From Juglans regia (lineage: Eukaryota > Streptophyta > Magnoliopsida > Fagales > Juglandaceae), in the NCBI RefSeq assembly GCF_001411555.2, contig NC_049903.1, positions 29,367,083 to 29,431,082 on the forward strand: a stretch of 64,000 bases of DNA, in the 5' to 3' direction. Made by a program: the position numbers and the translations under genes. Below the pieces are notes generated by a model, which worked only from the letters and a program-made list of their open reading frames with translations, did no database searches and was not told the origin of the DNA. Shown piece after piece: positions 12,193-23,555 of this stretch. Position 1 is the first letter of the stretch. Each line of letters opens with the position of its first letter.

Positions 12193-12621
12193 GTAGAGAA
12201 TTAAACAACAAATAGAAGCGAAAATTATAACGATATGGTGACACTCCCGTAAGAGTATTTGTCCCACAAGTTGGTGATGAGCAAAGGGAATTGAGTGCAT
12301 TTGTTTGTGCACCAATGATCCCTATTTATAGGCCATCATGCACCGGTTGGTAAAGGGCACATCTATTGGTTAACCAATTGTAACTCAAAGGTCACAATCT
12401 TAAGGAGTGACACATCTTATTGTGAAATGGCACAACCATTGGTAAACCAATAGTAACTCAAAAGTCACATCCTTAAGAAGTGACACAACCTTTTGACTAA
12501 ATCAAAAGGTTGTGTCTCTTGATACTTCCTTTAACATCACCCCTCATGGGAACCATCACCATATTAGAGAATATCATTCCAAGGGGTACACCGTTTGGTG
12601 ATCACACCCCTTAGAATAATA
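12192..12621 (-). repeat. 3' LTR of the copia element 12192-18810
   Basis: This 430-bp LTR starts TGTAGAGAATTAAAC at its outer edge and matches 18381-18810 with about 19 differences counted by eye (about 95.5% identity). Read on the minus strand it has a TATA box (CTATAAATAGG, about 12321-12332). It also has two imperfect tandem units with a 73-bp period (starting 12356 and 12429) and a perfect 14-bp-arm hairpin (12483-12515). The inner border is TA where the partner has TG. Confidence 0.93.
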
Positions 12622-13363
12622 TCTCCCACTTGATCACACAAAACGGTGATGATCTAGTTGAGTATTTTACCTTGGTACCAATATAAGCTTTCCACTACTC
12701 AACTCTCATCTGCTACTCTTGCAGATCGGCGTCAGAGCATGACAAGCCTCTACGTGCACACGTTTTTTGTCATTACCTTATCTGACCGCACCATTTACCA
12801 TATGTGCTCCCATTGATCACATATTAGGGGTGACTTCATTTCACTAAAAAATTTATAGTGAACGGCATCAATTCTCTGTGACTGGATCAACAATCCATAC
12901 CCCTGTCACAATTGACGACTTCAGCCGAATACATAACACATGTATCGACTTGCGCTGAATTTTCGTTAAGTACTTCCTCTAGAGGCTATTCCTGAGGTTT
13001 TTCCCTAATCACCTTATCAACGACTTTGCAAATGATTAACCATTTACTTGGGTAATCAAATCACATTTCACTAAAACTTTAGTGAATGGCACTGAATTTT
13101 CGTTAAGTACTTACTCACCTGAGTATTTCTTTAATCACCTTATCAGCGACTTTACCATGATCAACATTTTACTTGGTTGATTAACCTGCACTGAAATTTT
13201 ATCAAGTACTCACCCTAAGGCCATTCTTGAGGTTTTTCTTGATCACCTTATCAGTGACTTTACAAATGACCAAAATTTTCATTTGGGTATCTCCAAAACT
13301 CCAATTTTCTAGGCGTCCCCAGAATTTGCTGAGTTATACATGCTGACCATGAGATTGGTTCAC
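12622..13363 (-). other. Region between RNase H and the 3' LTR of the copia element
   Basis: About 740 bp after the pol stop codon, with repeated phrases of the type CACTGAATTTTCGTTAAGTACT and GATCACCTTATCAGCGACTTT every 100-130 bp. It ends in a purine-rich stretch (minus strand GTGGGAGA) next to the LTR, which fits the polypurine tract. Confidence 0.6.
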
Positions 13364-14851
13364 CTAGGTTTCTCTCAATTCCATTCTAGTCACATGTTCT
13401 CTGAATTTCTCCAGAGATAAACCTTTGGCCATTGGATCTGCTACCATCTCGGTCGAGGAAACGAAATTAACCTTGACCTCACATCTTTCCACTATATCTA
13501 AAATATAGTGATAATGCACATCAATGTGTTTTCCTTTGGAACTCTGTGTTCCACTTTTTATCAAAGAAATGGCAGACTGATTATCACAAAACACAATGAT
13601 TGGTTCTGTGGATGTACCCAAATTTAAGCTTTCAACAAAGCGTTTTATCCACACCGCATTACTCATTGCAGTACTACAAGCAATATACTCTGCTTCCATA
13701 GTAAACTTAGCAACACAGCCTTGTTTCTTACTTAATCAAGAAACTGCTGTTCCACCAAATAGAAATATATATCCAGTTATAGATTTTCTATCATCTACAT
13801 CACTTCCAAAATCAGCATCACTATAGCCGATTAATTCTAGATCATTGTTTCCAAAGCACAATTTCAAATTTTTGGTACCTTGTAAATATCTTAGTATACG
13901 TTTCACTGCTTGCCAATGTTCTTTACCTGGATTGGATTGAAATCTGCTTACCAATCCTACTGCATGACAAATATCTGGTCTGGTACTTGTCATTGCATAC
14001 ATGAGGCTTCCCACAACTTGAGCATAGGGAACTTTAAGTATTTCACTTATTTCATCCTCATCTTTTGGGCACATACTTTTATTTAAAGTATGAGCTTTGC
14101 AAACAGGCGTACTTAAAAATTTACAATTTTCCATACCAAATCTTTTAAGTACTTTTTCTAGATATTTCTCTTGATCTAAATACAATAGATTTGAATTTCT
14201 ATCTCTAGAAATTCTTATACCAAGAACATAGGTAGCTTCACCCATGTCTTTTATTTCAAATTTAGATTTCAAGAATTCTTTTGTTTTATGCATCATATCT
14301 AGACAATTACTTGCCAGTAATATATCATTAACATATAATGATAATAACGTTAATTTATCATCATTTTTCCATATGTATACACAATGATCTAGTGGACTCA
14401 TTTCATATCCCATTTCCAAAATGGCTTGATGAAATTTCAAGTACCATTGTCTTGAAGATTGCTTAAGTCCATACAGTAACTTCCTCAACCTGTAGACTTT
14501 CTCTTCATATCTTTTAATTTGGAATCCTTCTGGTTGAATCATAAAGATATCCTCTTTTAATTCACCATTGAGGAAAGCTGTTTTTACATCTAACTGATGT
14601 AATTCCAAATTCATTCTGGCAACAATGGACATGATGATCCTTACGGATGTGAATCTCGCCACAGGCGAATATGTATCTACAAAGTCTACACCTGGTTGTT
14701 GGTTATATCCCTTGGCCACTAACCTTGCTTTGTACCTTTCCAAACTACCATCAACTTTAAATTTTCTTCTGAGTGCCCATTTACAGCCAATAGGTTTTCT
14801 ATCTTTTGGAAGATCTGTTAACTCCCAAACTTTATTTTTGTTTATTGATTA
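13364..14851 (-). pseudogene. Copia pol, reverse transcriptase and RNase H
   Basis: Reading the minus strand, RT begins near RYKARLVAKGYNQQPGVDF (about 14737) and runs through VDVKTAFLNG-like, YGLKQS and MGEATYVLGI motifs. The RT active-site box, normally YVDD in this family, reads YVND (14324-14335), so a catalytic Asp is lost. A stop at 13736-13738 replaces the Trp expected between TAVS and LSKKQG. RNase H follows with MEAEYIA, VFCDNQSAI, KHIDVHYHYI and the C-terminal MVADPMAKGL. The stop at 14849 separates this part from the integrase frame. The element cannot encode an active polymerase. Confidence 0.93.
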
Positions 14852-16573
14852 TATTTCATCTTTCATGGCCTCAAGCCATTTATCTGAATCAATACTATTG
14901 ACTGCCTCAGAAAAATTTTCAGGATCATTATCTAAATTTTTCAAACTGGTATTTAGTGCATAATGATCTTGAAATAATATTGATGGTCTTCTGGATCTTT
15001 TACTCCCACTATCTCCAACATCAATATTTGAAGATTGATTTCCATCTGACTTTCTTTTATTATTCTGGATTTGAATAATATTAGAATTTTCATTGTCAGA
15101 TTCTGTGGAGATATGTTGATTCTCTAAATTATTTAACAAATCTATTTGATCAACATGAGTAATAAGGTTCGTATTTTCCAAGAAAACGACATCCCTACTT
15201 TCTATCAATCCTTTTTCAGAATGATAAAATCTGTAGCCACTTCCATTTTCTACATACCCAATAAACCTGGATTTCCAGGTTTTACTTTTTAATTTATCCC
15301 TTAGTGGCCTTGAGATAAGCACTTGTGCCTTACAACCCCACACTTTGAGCCTACTTAAGTCCGGTTTGTGTCCCTTCCATAACTCGTAAGGTGTAAGAGG
15401 TTTCGCTTTAGTTTCAACTTTATTCAATATATATATAGCAGTCGATAATGCTTCACCCCAAAAATGTATTGGTAGTTCAGTATATGTCATCATCGATTGC
15501 ACCATATCCAATAGAGTTCTATTTCTTCTTTCTGCAATGTCATTTTGTTGGGGTTTATATGGCATAGTATAAATATGTCTTATACCATTCAATTTGTAGA
15601 AATTATCTAAAGCTTCAAATTCTCCTCCTCTATCATTATTCAAATTTTTAATGGGTCTACCCAACTGGATTTCTACTTCTAATTTAAATTTTTTGAATTT
15701 CTCAATTGCTTCAGATTTATATTTGAGTAAGTAGATATACCCATATCTTGAATAGTCATCAGTGAAAGTAATAAAGTACTTCATTCCTCTATGAGTTTTT
15801 GTTTTAAAAGGTTCACAAACATCAGAATGTATAATTTCTAGTAAATCTGTGGATTTCCAACTTTTTGAAATTGAAAAAGATTTACTACTCATTTTTCCTT
15901 TGATACATGGTTCACATATATCAAAATTATCTGAATTTATTTGTGGTATTAATCTACTTTTATACATTCTGATCATTTTATTTTTATTTATATGGCCTAA
16001 TCTTAAGTGCCATAAATATGCACAATCAGTAGAAACATTCAAATACTCAGAAATAGGTACTTTATTAATATCAACATTCAGTACATACATATTGTGATCT
16101 CTCACGCCTTTCACTGACATATTACCCTTACTTATTACAACGGTTCCAGACTTAAACTCAACTGTGTAGCCTTTCTGATCTAGTACAGACACTGATACTA
16201 AATTCCTACGAATAGTAGGTACATATAGAACATCATTAAGTAAAATAACGGAACCATTCACTTTAAATTTACATGTACCTTGCCCCAAGACATCGCAATA
16301 TGTATTGTTGCCCATATACACTTTGTGCTCTCCAGTTTGTTTATCTTCAAGTTTGACAAACAAATCTTTGTTCCTGCATATATGTCTTGTTGCTCCAGAG
16401 TCAACCCACCATGAATCTGTCATTGGTTCTACTAGCATCACTTCTGAGATCGTCATCACAATTTCCTTACTTTCTTGTACTTTACTTTTGTTAGGACATT
16501 GTGATTTGTAATGGCCCTTCTTTCCACACTTAAAACAGTTTCCAGAAAATGGTTTATTTTGTTTCCTTTTTAA
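14849..16573 (-). pseudogene. Copia zinc knuckle, protease and integrase
   Basis: On the minus strand the frame carries, in order, a CCHC zinc knuckle (NCFKCGKKGHYKSQC, about 16504-16548) and the aspartic protease (WWVDSGATRHIC). The GAG-pre-integrase zinc finger (LWHLRLGHINKNKM) comes next. The integrase core follows, with its Asp residues in IHSDVCEPF and NNDRGGEF and its Glu in DIAERRNRT. Linker sequence extends to a stop at 14849-14851. The open frame is 536 codons from the first Met, but no RT can be translated in one piece because of the terminal stop. It is flanked upstream by another in-frame stop at 16574-16576. Confidence 0.93.
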
Positions 16574-17281
16574 TCATTTCTTTTTCTTCAACTGTTTTGG
16601 CTTCATCTTATTCTGTGTAGAACGCTTGTCCTGAGCCATTAATAAATTGGAAGATTCACTATCTTTATTCCTTCTTTTCATCATTTCTCCTTCAAGTACT
16701 AGAAGTACTGGAAGTGATATCATTGTTACTTCATTTCCACTGTGTGTTAAAGAAGTAATAATGTGATCCCAAGATGAATGAAGACTATTTAGTATGGTTG
16801 TGACTTGCATTTTGTCAGTGAGAGGATGACCAGCATCATGTAATTCTTTTGCCATTAACTCCATTTGAAGTACATGATCGCCAATATCATCACTCACTTT
16901 CATACAAGTCCGGTTATATTTATCTAATAATAACTGTATATAAGTATTCGACCTTAAACCATACTTTGCTTCAACTGCATCCATAATTTCTTTAGCAGTT
17001 TCATAGTCTTCAAATAAAAGAATAATGTGATCACTCATGCAATGCAAAATTAAAGCTTTTGCTCATGCATTGTGTTCTATCCATTTATCTATATTTAAAA
17101 TGTTGTTTACACTTTCACTTTCATCATCTTCTACAATTTCTTCCCATGGCTTTGGTGTTGTTAATGTATATAAGGTCTTTTCATGGGTTGGAAGAAAAGT
17201 TATATGCCTTTTCCAGGCCCGAAAATTTCTTCCATTCAATTTTTCTATCCCCGAGGGATCAATACTTTTCTTCGGTGCCAT
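16574..17281 (-). pseudogene. Copia gag
   Basis: The ATG at 17281 starts a copia-type capsid protein (APKKSIDPSGIEKLNGRNF, typical start of UBN2/DUF4219-like gag). The frame continues past an in-frame TGA at 17063-17065 to TGA at 16574-16576. Capsid landmarks include YETAKEIMDAVEAKYG, then LQMELMAKELHDAGHPLTD and ILNSLHSSWDHII. Both stops are consistent with C-to-T changes of CGA codons, the usual decay of methylated CpG in silenced elements. Confidence 0.9.
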
Positions 17282-17386
17282 GAATAATAAACCTTAAAAA
17301 TTAATCAACAAGAAGAATGTAGAAATAATAAATGTGTACTATTTAAATAGTTCAACTGTGAAAAATTAAAATTATTACAAACTTAA

Positions 17387-18312
17387 TTAGTAATAATAAC
17401 CCTTGGATTTAATCCAAGGTGGTAGCCTAGAAATTCTCCTATTATATTTTATATGAGGAGAATAATAAAAATGACGCCCCGATTGAGGATATCCACGACC
17501 TTTCCTTGATGTTTCACCTCTTTCAAAGAATTTCTGACAATAATTTCGATCAACAGGTGCTTTATAATGATTTGGCTTGAAATTTGGAGCACAATGGCTT
17601 TTGAACGGACCAAATCGGGCTTGAAACGATCTCGAACGGTCCGATTGTACAAATTTGCCCTGAACCGGTTCAGGAAACCGGGTAAACCGGTTCAGCCGGT
17701 TCAAGCCGGGTCTGGGAGAAAATCGGAAGTCGGCGGCTCGGTCAACGGCTCCGTTCTCAGCTTGGTCAACGGCTCCGCTCTCGGCTCGGCTTGGTGGCTC
17801 GGCTCCAGTGGCTCAGAAACAGGCAAAACGACAATGTCGTTTTTGCCGGAATTAACCTCCGTTGGCTGAACGACACTGTCGTTTAGCCCTGGACGGGTTT
17901 GAACGGGATGACCGTTGGATGAAACGGCACCGTTTCGTCCTGGGTTGTCTTCAACCTCATGTTGGCGCACTGCAGTGTCCCTGCATGCGGTTTCCTCAGT
18001 TCCGTCCGACCAAATGGTGGCCAGCGACGACGACTCCGATGTGCTCCCGAGGTCCACGACGTCCTGCGGTGGTGAGAGGCTCCGGTGACCGGCCGAAATA
18101 GTAACTTTGTGTACAAATGGGCTATTTAAATCACTATTTCTTTGTGTAAAATAATACCAATAATTTTCTTCAAAATAGTAACAATTTACTAAATTTTGAA
18201 GATTACCAGTATACTCTAAACCCCCCACCGTGATCTGAAAAAGTTTCTCTCTCGAATTTTCAAGCAAACGAAGATGATTAAAATATGCAAGTGTGGTTGC
18301 CAAACCAAGCAC
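17387..18312 (-). pseudogene. Extra leader ORF between the primer-binding site and gag
   Basis: On the minus strand a 203-codon open frame (18312-17701) starts with a GTG, not an ATG. It is followed without a frame change by a second open stretch (17701-17387) that ends RLPPWIKSKGYYY. The first part has a repetitive Pro/Glu/Thr-rich end (EPLTKLRTEPLTEPPTSDF) and repeated NDxVVxP phrases. The DNA from about 17560 to 18105 is strikingly GC-rich compared with the rest of the element. I recognise no family. It may be a captured host sequence, a non-coding leader, or an intron: AG|GTAAGT, a consensus splice donor, sits at about 18314-18321 on the minus strand just upstream. Confidence 0.45.
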
Positions 18313-18370
18313 TTACCTATTTATCGTCTTTGTAATGCGCGATAAAATTCCCTTTGACATGACCAGGCTC

Positions 18371-18380
18371 TTGATACCAC
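18371..18380 (-). promoter_or_regulatory. Primer-binding site of the copia element
   Basis: Immediately inside the 5' LTR the minus strand reads GTGGTATCAAGAGC, matching the TGGTATCAGAGC-type primer-binding site (initiator Met tRNA) of plant copia elements with one extra A. Confidence 0.85.
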
Positions 18381-18810
18381 TGTAGAGAATTAAACAACAA
18401 ATGGAAGCGGAAATTATAACGATATGGTGACACTCCCGTGAGGGTATTTGTCCCACAAGTTGGTGATGAGCAATGGGAATTGAGTGCATTTGTTTGTGCA
18501 CCAATGACCCCTATTTATAGGCCATCATGCACCGGTTGGTAAATGGCACATCCATTGGTTAACCAATTGTAACTCAAAGGTCACAACCTTAAGGAGTGAC
18601 ACATCTTATTGTGAAAGGGCACAACCATTGGTAAACCAATGGTAATCCAAAAGTCACATTCTTAAGAAGTGACACAACCTTTTGACTAAATCAAAAGGTT
18701 GTGTCTCTTGACACTTCCTTTAACATCACCCCTCATGGGAACTATCACCATGTTAGAGAATATCATTCCAAGAGGTACACCGTTTGGTGATCACACCCCT
18801 TAGAATAACA
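18381..18810 (-). repeat. 5' LTR of the copia element 12192-18810
   Basis: This 430-bp partner of 12192-12621 ends TGTTATTC on the minus strand at 18810, so the TG...CA ends are intact here. TATA box at about 18511-18520 (minus strand) and the same hairpin at 18672-18704. Both LTRs are flanked by ATATA; because the target is an (AT)n repeat, the 5-bp duplication is compatible but not proof. Confidence 0.93.
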
Positions 18811-18811
18811 A

Positions 18812-18843
<32 letters not shown>

Positions 18844-19249
18844 GTGAAGAAATTAATAGCTTAGTTCCCCTTTGAAAATAACTTAGAGAATATTAGATAT
18901 ATCAGCAATCAGAAAACCTATTTTATAAGTCTAGTTATCAACACACCCAACCAACACTGTACGTACAATTGATGTGCTCAAGATATAAAATAATGATATT
19001 TTTATAAAATGAAGTTAGTTTTATAAGGTATTTTATAAAAATATTCCTCCTTTTAATTGTCAATGGATTTATTCGCAGCAATGAACTAATCTTGCCAAGA
19101 TTTTTGAAGAGGCGAACGAAAATCATTACTCCAGACTTTGCATGAGCGAGTCCTTATAACTAGGCTGCTGATATTAAACACAAAACGTACACATCTGACA
19201 TATAGAGTCTGCTTGAGTTTTTATTGTACGTCTTAATGCATGCTTTCCT

Positions 19250-19286
<37 letters not shown>

Positions 19287-19289
19287 CTA
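18811..19289. other. AT-rich spacer with a solo foldback arm
   Basis: It holds the AT microsatellite at the copia insertion site (18811-18842). A single arm (18985-19048) of the foldback family seen at 11049-11279 follows, then another (AT)n run at 19255-19284. No gene. Confidence 0.6.
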
Positions 19290-19499
19290 AATATATTTAC
19301 TTGATGTACTGAATCACTGATCAATGTTTTTGTACTTAGTCACTTTGGTTCAGTTCTAACTAGACTTAGTTCCAACTTGTATTTCTAATGTAACCAAATG
19401 TAAATATTTTTACTAAGCTGTAAACATTATATATATACCCTTGTATTTCTGCTGAGGTAATATCTTAAAGTATTTTTTTCTCCCCTGTTGTCCTCTTAA
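19290..19499 (+). repeat. Probable 5' LTR remnant of a second copia element
   Basis: The sequence up to 19499 is followed at 19502 by TGGTATCAGAGC, the primer-binding site. Only the inner border is supported; the outer border is a guess and no partner LTR was found. Confidence 0.4.
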
Positions 19500-19501
19500 T
19501 A

Positions 19502-20345
19502 TGGTATCAGAGCTATAAAACCTTCTACACGCTTCTACACGTTTCTATTATTTCCCATGGCACTGATGCACTCTTCTCCTTCGAGGGAAGAATCTACTAC
19601 CCCTTTCTTTCTTTATCCAGGCGATGGTTCTGGCATCGTTCTCTTCACCCAACCCCTCATCGGTGACAACTACCATTCTTGGTCCTGATCTATGATCATG
19701 GCTTCGTCTACTAAAAACAAACTAGGATTTGTTGATGAAACCATCCTCAAGCCTTCAAATCCAACCGATCCTCTATTTGCTTCATGGATGCGCAACAATA
19801 ATATGATAATGTCTTGGATCCTCAACTATGTTTGATCTGAAATTTCTGCTAGCATCCTTTACATCAATACAACATATGAGATCTGGAACGATTTAAATGA
19901 ACAATTCTCTCAAAAGAATGGTCCTCGTATTTTTCAGTTACAAAAATCGATTTATATTCTTTCTCAGAGGCAACTCTCTATTAGTGACTGTTTTACACAT
20001 TTGAAGGCTCTTTGGGATGAATTGGTTAACTATAAGCCGATTCCAAGTTGCTCTTGTGGTGATGTTCATACTCTCAACGCATATGTTCAACCAGAACGTA
20101 TTATTTAATTTCTTGTTGGCCAATGAGTCCTTCTCCTTTGTTAGGGCTCAAATTCTTTTAATGGAGCCTTTGACTCCCCTTAACAAGGTTTTTAGTCTTG
20201 TTCTACAAGAAGAGCAACAACATGAGATCTCAATTCTCCCTGTTTCATCATCGAACAATCATGCTTTTACTTTCAAAGCCGATAATGGTCGTCCTGCCAG
20301 ATCCATATCCAAGAAAGAGCATCCAGTCTGTAAACACTAGGAGTC
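19502..20345 (+). pseudogene. Decayed copia gag
   Basis: After the primer-binding site an ATG at 19557 opens a copia gag frame (IGDNYHSWS, then ASWMRNNNMIMSWILNYV, then LWDELVNYKPIPSCSCG). It is broken by two in-frame TGA codons (after HSWS and after ILNYV), both consistent with decay of CGA Arg codons. A stop and frameshift at about 20108 follow, and the downstream gag piece resumes as LANESFSFVRAQILLMEPLTPLNKVFS. Confidence 0.85.
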
Positions 20346-20415
20346 ACTAGTCATATTGTTGAGAAGTGCTTTATTCAGTCAATGGCTGATTATTCCCTTT
20401 TTACTCGGACTAATG

Positions 20416-21165
20416 GTGATTCTTTTATTGCTCTTTCTTGTGTATGCTGATAACATTTTGATTGCCAGCAATGATTTATATTCTATTGATCAATTGAAAC
20501 TTTTGTTGGGTACAAAATTCAAACTAAAGAATCTTGGACAGCTTAAATACTTCATTGGTTTGGAAGTTGCTCGATCTCCTTAAGGCATTTCTTTATGCTA
20601 ACGAAAATATTCTCTTGAGATACTTCAAGATGCTGGTTTCCTTGGGGCTGAACCAACATCTTTTCCCATAGAGCAGAATCTGAAAAATTAACTAAGAAAA
20701 TGGTGAATTATTGGAGGATCCTACATTTTTTCAAAGACTCATTGGTAGACTTCTATATCTCACAATTATAAGACCAAATCTAACTTTTTATGTACATAGG
20801 CTCAATGAATATATGGATAAGTCTCAGCAACCTCATTTGCAGGCAGCCTATCGTATTTTACAGTATGTAAAATTTACTCCTGCTTTGTTCATTTCAGTTA
20901 ACTATCTTCTCTAGATTAAAGGTTTTATAGATTCTAAAGGGTTCCTGTCTTGACACTCGACGATCCACCATTAGATATTGTATTTTTCTTGAAGATTCTT
21001 TAGTTTCTTGGAAATTCAAGAAACAACAAACTATTTCACGTTCTTCAATAGAGGCTGAATATCATTCGATGGGATCCACTACTAATTGAAATTGTTTGGC
21101 TTCTCACTTTACTCAATTCTTCTTACTAACAATGCTTATTTGTTTTGTGACAATATAGCTGCTTT
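20416..21165 (+). pseudogene. Decayed copia reverse transcriptase/RNase H fragment
   Basis: RT begins in the active-site region, which reads VYADNILIASND where VYVDD is usual, so it is catalytically dead. It continues as LKNLGQLKYFIGLEVARS, FQRLIGRLLYLTIIRPNL and an RNase H tail ending CDNIAALWL. Several stops interrupt it. Protease and integrase are missing between this and gag, an internal deletion. Homology stops abruptly at about 21165, where a GC-rich unrelated sequence begins. Confidence 0.85.
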
Positions 21166-23089
21166 ATGGCTGCCAGGCTGGACTCCATGGCCAAAATGCA
21201 GACGTCTCGAGCCAAGATGGTGTTGGTCGTAACTAGCAATTTCGTCTCTAGAGAATGGACCTGGGCCTCAAGTTTCAGCACAAGGGCTCTCTGTTGACAG
21301 AAGAACTGGGTCAGCTCAAAATGCTTGGACAACAGTTGCAAGCATTGTCCAGGCTTCAAGGTGCGTTGCTCTATCAGCTGCCTCCTTTCTCCCCAGAGCT
21401 CTGTGAGCCCCATCCGTGCTGATCCCGACTCCTCTTCTCACCTCTCCAAGTCTCGTTTGAGCCTGGCACGCTCGTCCCTAAGACGCTTGCACTCGGCAAC
21501 GACTTGGGAGAGCTCTTCCCTCATCTTGCCTAGCTTGCCTTCTACAAGGGCCTTCGAGTCCTGAAGCACCTTCGACCCCAGCATAAGGGGACGGCCCAGC
21601 ACCCCCCAATTGCCATGAGGGCCAGACAAGCCCGGGAGGAACTTATAGTAGGGGACTGTGTTACATGCTTCTGGTCGACCGCCCCTAGCATCAACTTCCC
21701 TTGGCTTGACGCTCCCTCGGTCTAGACAGTGGCCTCTTTTCTCCAAAGGGCAGGCTCCCCGCGGAGGGGGACTTCGCATAGCCTCCTTCGGAACCAAGCA
21801 GGAACCAATGTCTAGCTCCAAAGAGTGGCTAAGAGAGGGCGACATAATGGAGACATGGTCGTCGCTCAACTCCACGACGAAAGAGGCGCCCGCCTCAGTC
21901 TCCTCTCTGATAGGCAGTTGGGGACCGGCAGTAGGAATTGGATCTTTAGGCACCATGAGTTTAGGAACGGGGTGCACCAGTGGAGGTAATTCTTTGAAGG
22001 GAGGAAGCGACTCCACCTCCATGGGGGGCCACGGGGTGCGGGTTTGAGGAAGGCGTTGAAGAAGTTCATCTGTAGATCTTCATCACCTTCTTCCCCAACA
22101 GTCGTAGACCCTGAGGTCGACAAAGCCACGATTGCCACTAACGGAGGCCCTTTGAGAGGAGGGTAACAGGACTTCAGGGCAGCAGCCATCCCTTCAGGAT
22201 TTAGGCTGGAACAAGAACCTCCAACCTCGCTCCTGGAGGTCTCACCAACGGCGTCACTGGTCACCTGATGTCGTTTCTCCTTACAATCGGCCGCAGAAGG
22301 GCTGATGTGGCATTTCCAGACCCGAGGCGAGGAAGGATCTTCCAAGAAGTCTTGTCCCAATGCGTATGAATAGTCGGGAGAGGTCAGGAACCTTGCGATG
22401 TTGGCCTTGGTTAACACCACGTTGGTCTCAATGTCGATGGGGTGGGCCGCCACCCAAGTCTGCATGACCGCCAGCCGAGCCTCCACCCGCCTCGTCAACG
22501 TAATGGGCAGGCTCTTGATGTTGGGCACGTACGACTAGATGGCCCGAACGGGGAATTCCTGGTGGACCTCCTCCCAACCAACGTACGCCCACCCCGAGCC
22601 TGAGACGGAGAAGAATTTCCAAGACCAGTCTTTGATATGGGAGTGTCGTTTCTCCAGACCCGTGATGTGCTTCTCAGAGGAACGCACATGGAAGCTACAC
22701 AAGCTCCCGTCGAGACATATCACCCGGTACACTGACAGAAACTCTCGAGCCGTCAAGTCAGGGTACTCCTCCGAACTAGAACTGAGCACTCTCTGGAAGA
22801 TTACACAGCTGGCAACCAAGAGTCGTCAGGCATTCAGATGAAGTTGAGCTTGGGCCAAGCCCAAAAGACCAAGAACGTTCCTGATAAGGCGGTAGAAGGG
22901 GAGCCGCAAACCATTCATGAACATCAAAGGGTAGAGTGCAACCCGAGATGCCATCCCATCCGAATCCACCGACTCTGGTATATTTTAAACTTTCCTCAAC
23001 GCACAGAGGTCAATGTTAGAAACTAATAACTCCCAACTCTGCCCAATGAAATACAAGTGTCGAATGTCGGAAGTTTCTTTAGGGGCCAT
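21166..23089 (-). pseudogene. Antisense ORF of a Ty3/gypsy-type element (putative gypsy-type transposon domain)
   Basis: A GC-rich minus-strand frame starts at ATG 23089 (APKETSDIRHLYF). It can be followed through three in-frame stops and one frameshift near 22020 to about 21166. Recognisable blocks are GLRLPFYRLIRNVLGLLGLA, AQLHLNA, YPDLTAREFLSVYR and TRRVEARLAVMQTW. An acidic linker and a coiled-coil C-terminus (VVAECKRLRDERARLKRDLE) follow. The N-terminal blocks resemble the Pfam family described as putative gypsy type transposon (Transposase_28); this is recollection, not a search. In the Tat lineage of Ty3/gypsy, additional ORFs lie antisense between pol and the 3' LTR, and the LTR-like sequence to the right is in + orientation, which fits. 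Confidence 0.6.
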
Positions 23090-23555
23090 CGAAGACGAGG
23101 AAAGGATAGGTGGCCAAAGCAAGGAATGGTAAGGAGAGAACCAAGGGAAAGGGGACAGGCACGAATGAGAGAGCAAAAAGCAGGAGGAAGAGAAGCAGAA
23201 GGCGTAGAAGGTGAGAGGAGAAGGAAGCTTAAATAGGGAAGGGTGTGACAGTTGGCTTGACGCAGGAAGTGAAACGACCGTCCATTAAGAACCGAAGGGG
23301 CGTGCTAAATCTCGAGATTCGCATCGAGTTGCATCATGGAGAACCCAAGCAGCGAGGACCCACGAGTGAGTACAGAGCAAGTGTCGTGAGCGTAAGAGGC
23401 ACGGACCAATACGTAGGCAAGTGCGCAAACGAGCAAGTGCGCCAAAGAACAAAAAGATGGGAAGAACACGAGGCGCCTGCAGGCCATCATGGAGGCAACC
23501 GAACCATTGCAGGGTGGCGGACGTGAGCAAGGGAGGATTGATCCAAAGGGGAAAC
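23090..23555. other. Non-coding part of the Ty3/gypsy-type element
   Basis: GC-richer linker between the antisense ORF and the LTR-like region, with a purine-rich stretch (ATCCAAAGGGGAAA, about 23540) that may be a polypurine tract. Confidence 0.4.

Noticed and set aside
15849..16511. Plus-strand frames within the copia element
   Set aside because: Shadows of the minus-strand protease/integrase frame.
22539..22841. Plus-strand frames inside the GC-rich block
   Set aside because: GC-rich DNA has few stops in any frame; the minus-strand frame carries the recognisable blocks.
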